Assembly (NCBI GenBank): GCA_025345505.1
Contig: JANVCC010000072.1
Coordinates: 1,776,451-1,840,450, forward strand
Direction: 5' to 3'
Length of the DNA stretch: 64,000 nt
Source of the DNA: Todiramphus chloris collaris
Lineage: Eukaryota; Chordata; Aves; Coraciiformes; Alcedinidae
The notes beneath the pieces are model-generated. The model did no database searches and was not told where the DNA came from. It saw nothing but the letters and a program-made list of their open reading frames with translations. Of the stretch, positions 11,651-22,084 are shown one piece after another (the stretch's first letter is position 1; each line of letters begins with the position of its first letter). Position numbers and translations under genes: made by a program.

Positions 11651-12610
11651 GTAGGAGAGATACAGATTTTATGGGTAGACTGTGTGGAGAATAAGGAATT
11701 GGTTGGATTGTCATATCCAGAGGGTAGAAGTCAACAGCTCAGTGTCCAGATGGAGACTGGTGACAAGAGGTGTCCCTCAGGAGTCCATACTGGGACCAGT
11801 GCTGCTTCATGTCTTCATCAATGACATAGTGGGATCAAGTGCTCCCTCAGCAAGTTTGCAGATGACACCAAGCTGAGCCCTGTAGTTGGCATGACAGAGA
11901 GCGTGTCATCCAGAGGGACCTGGCCAGACTTGAGAAGTGGGCCCCCGTGAACTCATTAAGTTCAGCGAGGCCAAATCCAAGGTTCCACACCTGGGTCAGG
12001 ACACTCCTTGGTATCAACACAGGCTGGGGGAAGATGGGATTAAGAGCAGCCCTGTAGAGAAGGAACTAGGGGTCCTCTTGGATGAAAAGCTGGTCATGAG
12101 CCACGTTCACTTTCATCCCAGAAGGGCAACCCCAACCTGGGCTGCGTTGAAAGAAGCAGAGCCAGCCGATCAAGGGAGGTGAGAACAAGGGATAGATCAA
12201 GGGATAGAACCCCTCTGCTGTGAGGAAAGGCTGAGAGCATCACAGCTGTTCAGCCTGGAGAAGAGAAGGCTCCAGGGAGACCTTCAGTACTTAAAGGGAG
12301 CCTACAGGAAAGATGGGGACAATCTTTTAGCAAGGCCTGTTGAAACAGGACAAGGAGTTATCATTTTAAGCTAAAAAAAGGGTAGATCTAGACGAGATAG
12401 AAGGAAGAAATTTTTTTACAATGCTGGGGTGAGACACAGGAACAGGTTTCCCAAAGAGACGGTCAATGCCACATCCCTGGAAACATTCAAAGTCAGGTTG
12501 GGTGGGGCTTCAAGCAACCTGATGTAGTTGAGGTCTCTGCTGATTGCAGAGGTGTCGGACTTTAAAGGTACCTTCCAACCCCAACCATTGTATGGGTCCA
12601 TATCCATTTC
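11650..12610 (+). mobile_element. CR1 LINE 3' segment, plus orientation
   Basis: A degraded ORF2 end is readable: RNWLDCHIQRV, then GVPQESILGPVLLHVFIND, then a damaged SKFADDTKL-like block. The CR1 3' region follows (GCTGTTCAGCCTGGAGAAGA near 12245) and ends at the typical TTCCAACCCCAACCATTGTA near 12595. Frameshifts and stops show it is long dead. It is head-to-head with the preceding CR1 piece. Confidence 0.88.
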
Positions 12611-12619
12611 TGCTACTCC

Positions 12620-13190
12620 TAATCATCTTTGGAAACTGTTTCCAGAATTATTTGCTCCATCACATTCCCAGAGAACAAGATGAGACTGTCTTGTTCCTCC
12701 TCCTCTTCTTGTCCTTTTTGATATGGACACGTGCTTTCTTCCAGTCCTCAGGAATCCTGTCCCTCACTATAATATTTAAGACAATTGAGAATGGCTTAAT
12801 GACATCAGACAGCTTCTTCACCAGTCACACGTGGGTCCCAGCTCTAAGTTTCTTAAATTTGTCCTTCTCAACCAAGGGCTGATCTTCCTTGCTCTAGCCT
12901 GTCCCACTGGCCTCAGCAGCCTGCAGTTCCCTGAGGTTTGTCTTGCCCATAGAGACCAAGGCAAAGAAGACACGAAGTACCTCAGCCTTCTCCATGTTCT
13001 TTGTCATAAGGACTTCTGCCTCATTTAGCAGCAGGCCCATTTTTTCCCTGAAGAAGCAAGCTGCTATACTTGTGGAAGGCCTGTTGTCCTCCCCATCCCT
13101 CGCATAGTTCAGCTACAGATGGCTTGGCTTCAGTTTCCCTAACACCATCCCTGGACATCTGCCCAGGATCTCTCTGTCCCTCACAGGTTA
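12620..13190 (-). mobile_element. CR1 LINE ORF2 fragment, minus orientation
   Basis: The reverse complement encodes a degraded ELSDVIKPFSI then RIPEDWKKARV, the same ORF2 region as the piece at 10690. Further right, AAGGCAAAGAAG and GTACCTCAGCCTTCTCCATG blocks are typical of CR1 in reverse. It lacks the CR1 3' end. The right limit is uncertain. Confidence 0.7.
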
Positions 13191-13410
13191 CCTGTCCCTG
13201 CTTCCACCTCTCGAATTCTGTAGACACTCTTCATGGTGGTCATGGCAGGAGGATGATAGGCAATGGGTACGGGTTGAAACAAGAGAGATTCAGCCTAGAT
13301 AAGGAAACAAAAAAGATCTTCTCCACCCCCCCATGCACACTAGGTGGGAAAGCCTTTTTACCTGTGTCCTGGTCAGCTCCGGCACTGCTGCACGCGCAGC
13401 GGGAAAGGCA

Positions 13411-13485
13411 GCAGCTGGCACGGCAGCAGCTGGCACGGCAGCAGCTGGCACGGCAGCAGCTGGCACGGCAGCAGCTGGCACGGCA
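13411..13485. repeat. 15-bp minisatellite, 5 copies
   Basis: GCAGCTGGCACGGCA is repeated five times without a mismatch, leaving open frames on both strands that are repeat artefacts. The repeat lies about 180 bases beyond the inferred TP53INP1 cleavage site. Confidence 0.97.
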
Positions 13486-13684
13486 GCGCACGCCACTCAC
13501 AGCAGGCACTGCCCCCTGCCCCAGCAAGGCCAGCCCATTCCCAGAGGAGCTGCTGCACTCCAGCCAGCATCCCGACACACGGGACCCGCGCCTGCCACAC
13601 CTGCACGGGCTGTGCTCAGGCTCTCAGCTTCTGACCCGCCTGTGACACAAGGAACAGAGTGGCAGTTCTTGAGAGGCCGTTATT

Positions 13685-13690
13685 TTTATT
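13685..13690 (-). terminator. TP53INP1: Poly(A) signal AATAAA for TP53INP1
   Basis: AATAAA lies on the minus strand (TTTATT on plus). It is followed 30-50 bases downstream by a T/G-rich stretch (TCTGTTCCTTGTGTC), the usual arrangement for cleavage near 13665. Confidence 0.65.
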
Positions 13691-16599
13691 GAGCATTAAG
13701 ATCATGTCTCCACGCAGCGAGAAGAACACACTAGAAAACAAAATACAGGAGATCGCTTCAGTAAATACACGCTGGGTAAGCAATGCTACTTTTTTTTGGC
13801 AAAGTGCTGTATCTTGTCGGTTTTCAGCTTGTGTTAAACTAGTAAAAATAAGAGCCAGACATTCTTCTGTATCAAAAGGACTGCTACAAAGAGAGAAGTG
13901 GCTCTGGAGAGAAGCTGCCATATATGCATAGACTGATGTACAGTATTAACCTCATCTGAAATGTCCCTTTTGAATCTTCAAGTTTGCTGTGTAGAAGGCA
14001 CAGTTTAAAATGCAAGTCTGTCTCTTGACCAATACATATGAAAATACAGTTTCAGCAAGATTCATGAATATCAATCAGGAGGAGACAGTGCAAAGCCTCC
14101 ACTTTTACAAGAAAACACGCACACTTTAATACAATTCAAAAACCATATAAAAAGCCACACAGCTCACTATTAAAACAGAAAACCAAAATAAATCTAATTG
14201 CCCAATAATAGCTTCAGGCACAAAAACAGGGCGAGACCAACATAAATATGTAAAACAAATTAACAAAAAGCCATCGATGCAGAACTATCTCACACAATAA
14301 TATGGTTTCCAATATTACAAATTGAGAAGCACAGCTTTGTGCAACAAAATAGTTTATATCCTGAAAGATATAGGTTTTCATCACCAGAAAATCATCTAGT
14401 AATGTAGTATAAAAAGATCAGTATCTCCCAATTCTAGGAGCAGTCTAAAGTTGCATTCACTTGCCTACTGAGAAGAACAGACCAAGGCTCTCACTGTAAT
14501 GCCTGTGAGCCTTACACTCTCAACTCCACCTCCCCGTTAAGAGTTAAAGGATTACTTACTCCTTCCAGCATGGGGAGGTGGAGACTCCATCTTCCTTCAT
14601 TTCACTTTAAGAAAATTAAAGCTGAAGGAAAGTAGTTACTTTATATAAAAGAAAAAAATACAGGAAAGCAAAGAATTTTCCTGAGCTAGAAAGTTGGCAG
14701 TGAGGAAAAAGAATTTTAAGCTGGGAAAAAAGTTGGAGTGATAAAGGTAGATAATCTGAGGCAAGTACGAGTATTTGTGTACAGATGAGACTGGTGAAAC
14801 TACAGCTATTTGCAGATACACTGGAGTATTTGGACCACTAAAGAATTGTTGTATGGACATGGGCACATACTGCTGAAAAGAGTAGTAATAAAACCTGTTT
14901 TGGAAACTCATGTGACCAATTTTTGTTTTCTTTCACTGTCCAGGTAAATTCAATGTGTCTTAAAAAAAAAAAAAGAAAGATTAGTGTATCCAGGAAAACA
15001 TCTCTTGTTTTTACATATATAACTATTTGCCAACATCCCTTTGCAGCAATCCTACCCAAGCCCAGTGAAGCAGCACATCTGCAGCGAAAGAGGTAATAAA
15101 TGCTGTTTCCTGTACACTACCTATGTTCCACAATTCCAGCTGCAGAACATGCAACAGTACCACTACATCAAGGTCAATCCAAATTGTTGGGGTTTTGCTT
15201 CAGTGAAGCTGAAGCATTTGGCTGAATTTAAAATACTTCATACGTCTGGAATAATTCACATTGTTGATCTTGCCTAATTCCAAAGACTCCTCATAGTAAC
15301 TTCTGTACAAGGACTACTGGAAGACATGGTTGAATGTAACATTAACACTTTAATGCCCTAGGCACTAACCACAAGGTAAACACAGTAAGACACAGTAAGG
15401 ACTGACAGAAGGGAGGATAAACTTACTTGTACCCCTCCCTGCCCACACCCTCTCCCCCTCCCCACTTTCTTTCAGTGCAGATTTCTGCTTCTTCACCTCC
15501 ATAGCCATTTAATCTACTCCCCAGGTTGACCTGTCAGGGTTTGGAATGCCATGTGGCCACTCTGTAATGAGCACTCTTTACTAATAGGTGAACTTTAATT
15601 TTTTAAGTGCCTGACAAATTCCAAAACATCTTGCACAGTGCTCTTCATAAAACTACTTGTTAGTTTTGAATGGCTTTCCCGTGCTAGCCCACAGCTACCA
15701 CCCTTCCTTCTGCCCTGAGTGGGCTAGGAGAACAGCCACTGCTGATCTAGCTCAGTTTGTACAGAGCCTGTTACCACTGTGTTTAGTTGTGTAAGGCTGT
15801 TATTCAGCATCCTCTTCTCCCTGCCACACACCGCCCTTCATTTCCAGTCACAATTAACTCAGACTTCATTTTCAGAGACAGAAAGAGAAAATTAGGAGAA
15901 CTTCTAATAAAACCTTCCTTCTAGCTACTTTTGAGCCACTCTCAATACGTGAGACAATGCAACAGTAATTAGCAGCTCACAAATAGCTATCCATCAGCCC
16001 GACTTCTTTAGAGAGCAGTCAGGTGCTGCTGGGATTAAAAGAACAGTCGATCCACCATCTTTTTCCTCTAACTAGACTCGAGATTAAATGAAATAGGGTA
16101 GGGGAAATATACCTTTCAAAGACAGAAAAAATTAGAGAAAGGGAGTAAGAACTCGAACTGTGCTAAGTAAAACCCAGTTCAGCTCTCTGGGTTGTGTGTC
16201 TGGACTTAACCCACAGGTCCACTTTTCCTCCCACTCAGCTGTGAGGTACTACACCTGTAACACCAGTGCCACATCATACTGCAACAATATTTTCCTGATA
16301 CCCATATCAAGTACCCAACACACCTACACAGACTCCACTAACACAAGCAGGTCCTAGGCAATTTAGATTAGATGTCCTTCTTGTAACAGTTCAGCATAGC
16401 TATCTAATATCCACCAGCAGCTATAGTATTTCCTTGTTAGAAAGTAATCATGTATGCTGAATACAGACGGATACACAAGCCTTCAAGTACTGGTCATTAA
16501 AGCATATGGCTAACCTCAACTTTTCTAACTTGACTTCAGTTAATGCAAAATGTAACTGATTTCTACCTCCGTTAAGTTTCTTTAAAATAAAAGAAAGAA

Positions 16600-16663
16600 C
16601 TACAGGCTGGACTTGATGATCTCAGAGGTCGTTTCCAGCCTCGGTAATTCTATGGTTCTGTAA
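16600..16663 (+). mobile_element. CR1 LINE 3' tail, plus orientation
   Basis: CAGGCTGGACTTGATGATCT, then AGAGGTCGTTTCCAGCCT and TCTATGGTTCTG, is the characteristic CR1 3' terminus. Only about 60 bases remain, lying antisense in the putative TP53INP1 3' UTR. Confidence 0.8.
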
Positions 16664-16914
16664 CCCATCCATCCACCATAGTTTATACATCAGCACGTGC
16701 TGATGGGCTTCGAAGACATCGCTATCTAACATCAACATGCAGGACTGGCTGAGAGGTGTTTGGATATTTAGGTGGCGTTTCAGAAGAATGCAACTAGTTA
16801 TGATTGTGTTTGAAGGACTGACAATCAGCTTCAGATCGATCACACTTACCTACGCAAGAAAACAAGAGCAACCTAAAAACCCAATTAGATCATAGATTAA
16901 GACCCCAAGAGGCA

Positions 16915-17164
16915 TCAGTAATTGAAGTGACGGTGGCAAGGCTGGTGAACAAACAGTCCGTTGTGCTTGATTTGCCGGGAGTGGCAATCCCTGGTAAGGT
17001 TTTGGCGACGGAGACCGTTTCTGTTGAGATAGTGTCTCTCATGATGCTCTTTTATCCAGTGGAGCGGACGAAAGCTCTTGTTTTTTTCCAGAAAAGCTGA
17101 GTGAGTAGCAAGAGCTGTGACATAACAGTGAACACGCTGTCCCGTTTCATTTCGGGCCTCCAGT
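16915..17164 (-). CDS. TP53INP1: TP53INP1 last coding exon, residues 154-236
   Basis: After acceptor TCTAG the first A completes Arg154. The exon then reads LEARNETGQRVHCYVTALAT, an SFRPLHWIKEHHERHYLNRN stretch and LRRQNLTRDCHSRQIKHNG, ending HRHFNY and TGA at 16917-16915. It is arginine- and histidine-rich, as in the human C-terminus. Confidence 0.95.
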
Positions 17165-20100
17165 CTAGAAACGTAACAAGCAGGTATCAGTCATTACTGA
17201 GGTGCATGAAAGACAGGCAAACTATACAGGCCAGAACATGGACATCAACACCCAGCACTTCAGGAGGGCACCCTTGCTCTACTGGACAGAGATGCGGGCT
17301 GAGGCAAGGTCAAGCCAGTTTAGGAAAACCACCCAGGTAAGTAATTCCTAGTGCTGCCAAGTCATGTGTTGGCATGAGGGCACAACAGCCTTTGGACTTT
17401 TGGTGTGTTACACCTTTCCTTCCAGACCCCAAGAGACAATATAGATCAGAAATACAAGGCAACGTGTGTCACACTGCTCCAGCTTTAGGAGACTTTAGAA
17501 GTTATCCAGCTTTAGAATTTAGCTACCAGGCAAAGTTTGGGTTAAAAATCACCTTGAATGGAGGAGGTTCAGTCTGTAAAGAGAAGCACGCTAATGGATT
17601 GTCAGCCACACAAGTAAATATAAACATGTTCATGCAGAGGAATGGGAAAGATAGACCAGTTGTGACAAGTAGGAAAGAACTTGGAAGGATTGCTCTTCAA
17701 CCAGCCCTCTAAATTTCATGGGCAGAGAGTCAGCAGTTTTGGCAAACCCTTACTCCATCATGCACTAATGAAAAATAAACAAGTAGCCTATGGACACAGG
17801 GACTGACATATTGGAGGAAAAGAAAATTAAGGAAAAAAATAAAAAGAATTCCCTACTTTGCAGAACAATCACTGGTGTTTCCTGAAACTTCCAAAGTAAA
17901 GCTAAGAATAGCCTGACAGTTGTAAAAGCACAGTGAATCCCCAGTCTGGGTACCACTCTGGTATGAGACCGGTGGCACCAGAGTTGCTTGCCTTCTTTCA
18001 ATGATTCAGTGACTAGCTGCCAACTCAGCGGTGCCCAGGAAAGATGTCAGCAAGAGCAGAAGCTTGCTCAGGCATGAGCAAGAGGTCTCTTGGGATGCCT
18101 GCTTTCAGCACTATCATGACCATGTAAAGTCTCTCCTGGAAGAGCTTAACTTGTATTTATGGTATGATGTCTCTGTAGATGCGAGTGTGGTCTGCTGTGC
18201 CCACAGTACCCCTTGTAGACACCTAGGGGGGCTGGGGGTGCCTGCCACAAAACTGAGCTCTTCCACCCCCCCCCCTCCAACCATGTTGGGGCCAAATACT
18301 CCCTGTCAGCAAGGGAATATTCCCTCCCTTCTACTTCCCCCTCCCAACTTTTTTTTTTTGTGTGTTACATATCCAAGTCCCCTTGCTTTTAATTCCTTGG
18401 GAGGCTTGATAGGACTGACTGAAGTCTATGGACTCCAGAATAGCCTTGTGTGACATGTTGGTTCCCCCCTGTTCATTCACTGGATATTGTCCTAAACTTG
18501 GCACATGGAATAGGGAGCAAGGAGTGAGTGAGTAACAGCACACAAATCAATCCAAAGTGCCTTGTAAATACTTTCAGTGCAGATTACACCAGATAGATTT
18601 ACATGAGTGTCTGCAAATATGGGGCTACTGTTTTCTGTACAGGGTGATCCCTTAAGATCAACAGTGCTGGAGGTGGAACTCCAAGTGAAGCCTTACCAGG
18701 GAAAGCCTTCAGGAGCTAGGAAGCTGCATGTCTTTATCTAGCAAAGGGGATCAACTGCTGAAACAAAGTATGGTGGTTTGTTATAGAAAAATACAACTAA
18801 CCCGAGGAACAGGGGAAGTTTATACAACATCCTTTTCCTTTGAAATGAATTTAAAAGGAGCAAACAGATTTCCTCCGTGAAAAAAAAAATCTGGTTTAAA
18901 ATTGAAGATATTTAAGCTTCCCCCCCCCTTATCAAATGCCCTTCCAGCAGTGGCTTGCAAACCAACACTCTTCTACTTGCCATCTTAAGGTGAAACTCAG
19001 ACAGCAGAGGTGGTTTGAACAAGCTAAAAGGCCACACTCTTCTGAAATGTAGCATTTTTTGTATCTTACTGGTTGCCTTTGGTACCCTGGCACTAGTGTG
19101 CTCTGGAAACTAAGGACAGGGGTGATAAGCCTCCATCAGTATTATCAAAAGGTAATTTTTGAGGAGTTGTGTCTAAAGCCAGATCGCTGCTACATTTGCT
19201 GCTGTGCCCCTGGCATCCACTGTGCTAGAAAGCATAAGTGTCCTGCTAGATGTGCAACAGAACCAGACCTCAGAAGAAACAGTAAAAGCTTTGGACCCCA
19301 CCCCAATTAATGTTAAAGTAATTTTTCTGCACTTAGCATTTTGGCTTGTTAAAGCAGATATAGTTAGGCTTGATCAAGTAACATCATTTGGCACAAAGGT
19401 TAGTCCTAAAACCAGTACTGTTTTGGCAGACAAGGCTCTAGAGGAAGCAGCATTGCTAGCAGCCTGATCAGACAAAGCATTGTCCCAAAACAGGAGTACT
19501 TACTGTGCCAGTGTGCCTTAAGCAGCTTTTCTTGGCCCTACAATGTTAAATGGCCAACCATTAAACCACTAGAGACTTCAAAACAGCTTCTGAAAGTTAC
19601 TGCATTACAAGCGTAATTGATGATCCCAGTTCCCCACGTCTACCCCAGCTTTAGACTTAAGTCTCCTCCCAGTTTCTGCCACCCAAAACAACCTACACAA
19701 AAGCCTAGATCCTCTGACAAAGCAACTCTGAAATCAGGGTGAAGAAACTTAACCACACGCCAGCTAGAGATCATCACACCTTTAGCCTCCCCACTTATTA
19801 AAGCAGCTTTTCTGGACCTCGTAACTTCAGACAGGATCCTTCCCCAGAAGAATTTGCAGCAGCGTCCCCAGTTCAAGTCACTGGGAAGCCAGTAGCCAGC
19901 TTCACGTGTCACTATCCAGTGCAAAGTGGTTTTTGGATGAACAGGTCTGCTCCCTCACTCAGGCACGCCTCGCAGCCTACGGCTCTCTTGCCAATTCCTT
20001 TACGCTCTTGCACCAAGTGTGCTGTGTGCTCCCCTGATTTAACTTAAACTAAATCCTTGATGCTTAACATCACAGACCGCCCCCCTTAAAGAATTACACA

Positions 20101-22082
20101 AACCTCCCACTCCAAGATGAATGGTATCAGTGCTAGCCTTTAACATCACATAGCTGTGTGTCACCTCAGTCGCCTGTCGCTTTGAACTAAGAACTTAAAA
20201 CATGGCAAGGAGCTGATCAGAAAGGTCAGTGGGCATCTACCTACAGCAACTCTACCACTATACTAATTTTTTTCCCCCCTCTATAACAAAGCTTAGTGTA
20301 CTATGATTATTTTTTTATTATTTCTAAGGGTAAGCACCAGATGGGACAAAGTCAGTCTTTTATTAACCAAGCTTCACAAAACACCTGATTATTTCCTAAT
20401 CAAGGGTCACACGGGCAAGCATTGAATCATAATGGCAAAGAAATACTCTAATCGTATAGAACTGTGTATGCTATACTTACATAGCTGCACATACTGGACA
20501 GTTAACACCAAAGCAGCAGTGCATGGCAAACATGCCTCTACAATACCACCACATGAACAGATCTGTAGGGCCCCCAAAGGAAAAAGCACAACTAGCACCT
20601 TGTTAAAGGCAGAAGTTTGCAGGGAGGTGGAGGTAAGTTTTGTGGAGTATTTCAGTTAGCTTTTGTTCTACGAGCCACTTGTCGAAAAAAATTAGTCCTG
20701 TCCTAATCTATCACTAGGTTAAGGGAAATAAACAAAAAGATATCTTGACAGGAGATTCTGATTTTATAACTAAGTAATATTTTTCATCTAGCAAGGTGAC
20801 TGAAAGGGTGCTGAGTAACAGTTATGAAAACTACACGTAGCTATGAAGGGGGCAAATCTGCTAGACAGATAACTGCCACCACTTTCAACAGGACCAATAA
20901 TGAGACTCCATAAATATCCACTGCGGGGTCAAAACAGCACACCCAACTGGGTCCTGACACAGTTGTATAGCATCTTTCTAAGCAGGCAGGCAGCCCTGCC
21001 CACCCTGGCCAGGATTCATGCTTTATTCACTTGCTCTGAAATAAGCTGGAAAATTCAGTATTAAGTGTCTAGGCTGAGCAGGTAGAAACCAGATATTTTC
21101 AGCAACAAAGCTCCTTGACAAGAGAAGTCAGACTTACCTAGGACTACCTGGGCCGTGAAACTCCTCGTCTCCACATCCAGGCTCATTAAGGCTGCGGCAG
21201 GTATCGTGGACAGCGTACACAGACATGCTGGGATGCTCTATTAGGAGGTTCTCCATCGGACTGGTTTCCACTTTGATAGTGGTTAAGCCACCTGCAGTAA
21301 AACACGGGGGAGGGGTAATAAACCAGCTCTCCTCCATGGGACAAGACTCAAACTGGATGAAGCAGGACTCGCTGGCCTCTGGCAAGTGTTCCAAGGGAGA
21401 TGGTAAACAAGTGAAGACGGGCGAGCTGTCGGGGGCCGATGCTTCAGCCACGGCCGCTTCCTGCGCGGAGCAGTTAGTGCAAGTGTCTGCTGTCAGCGGA
21501 GGGGAACCCGTGGACGTCGGTGATTGCAGGAGGTCAAGAACAAGGTTGAAGGTAGTCAGAAACCGGATAGAAGAAAAAAAACCAACAACAAGTAAAAATA
21601 AACCCTTATTAGCGTGTCCAGGATTTTTTAATTATTTTTTTCAACAGCAAGGGGAGAGGAAAAGGGAGTTCCCTGATAAGCCACGCTAGACTTGTATCAC
21701 AACTGCTATCAGTACAGCGATACAATTGCATAATAAGTAAAACATATTTATCTGTAGAAGTGGTACTGCGTCAGGCTTAGAAACCTGGCATTTTTCTCAT
21801 CAGTTTACAAAAGATATTTTGGTAGATTTGTTTGGAAAACACCCTACACTCTTAACCACGCTGGTTTTGCTTAGGTTAAGTTTCTCTCAAGCTGCTGGTG
21901 TCTTCACGCAAAAGACAAGCAAGAGGCAGAGCAGAACAGAGGCAGAGCTTGTGTTTGACAGACATCTTACCTATAAAGTCAACCAGAATCCACTCGTCAT
22001 CTTCTTTCTCGCTGAACTCTGGCTCTTGGCTGGACAAGTTATCAATCTCTCCCACAAGCATGTTATTTAACCTCTGGAACAT
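16915..22082 (-). CDS. TP53INP1: Tumor protein p53-inducible nuclear protein 1
   Basis: TP53INP1 is a p53-induced stress protein. It promotes apoptosis and cell-cycle arrest in the nucleus with p53, p73 and HIPK2, and promotes autophagy in the cytoplasm by binding LC3-family proteins. Exons 21971-22082, 21138-21486 and 16915-17164 join in frame (112+349+250 bases) to a complete 236-residue protein; human is 240. Visible motifs are the LIR core W31-I-L-V34 after an acidic DDE, the invariant MEESWFITPPPCFTAGG block, the VETSPMENLLIEHPSMSVYA block, and the basic C-terminal LRRQNLTRDC region ending FNY. The stretch after residue 38 is Ala/Ser-rich, where human has a glutamate run. The start is the ATG in MFQRLNNMLV, two bases after an acceptor. 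Confidence 0.97.
17165..21137 (-). other. TP53INP1: TP53INP1 intron, 4.0 kb
   Basis: The intron is bounded by GTAAGT at 21137 and TCTAG at 17165. Human TP53INP1 makes a shorter alpha isoform through an alternative exon in this region. I could not identify a bird equivalent. No clear repeat is seen. Confidence 0.8.
21138..21486 (-). CDS. TP53INP1: TP53INP1 second coding exon, residues 38-154
   Basis: The acceptor GCTGACAGCAG is followed by AC ACT TGC ACT, completing Asp38 and giving DTCTNCSAQE, which parallels human DTCTGFSAEE. The exon holds the ESCPMEESWFITPPPCFTAG core and ends GPGSP plus AG|GTAAGT (phase 2). No internal stop is present. Confidence 0.96.
21487..21970 (-). other. TP53INP1: TP53INP1 intron, 0.5 kb
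   Basis: This short intron separates the first two coding exons. Its donor is GTAAGA and its acceptor is ACAGCAG. Confidence 0.9.
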
Positions 22083-22084
22083 TA
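21971..22084 (-). CDS. TP53INP1: TP53INP1 first coding exon, residues 1-38
   Basis: The acceptor TGCCTTAG is followed by TA and the ATG at 22082-22080. The exon encodes MFQRLNNMLVGEI through DDEWILVDFI and ends ATA G|GTAAGA (phase 1). It carries the LC3-interacting W31..V34 motif. Confidence 0.96.

Larger units (their letters stand above)
13665..16914 (-). other. TP53INP1: Putative 3' UTR of TP53INP1
   Basis: About 3.25 kb follows the stop codon up to the only minus-strand AATAAA I see in this interval. The human gene also has a long, heavily microRNA-regulated 3' UTR. The sequence is A/T-rich, without coding exons, and contains one CR1 tail (16600-16663). Confidence 0.65.

Noticed and set aside
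13290-13606. Repetitive ORFs of (VPAAA), (RQQLA) and (LPCQL) type
   Set aside because: They are translations of the 15-bp minisatellite in different frames.
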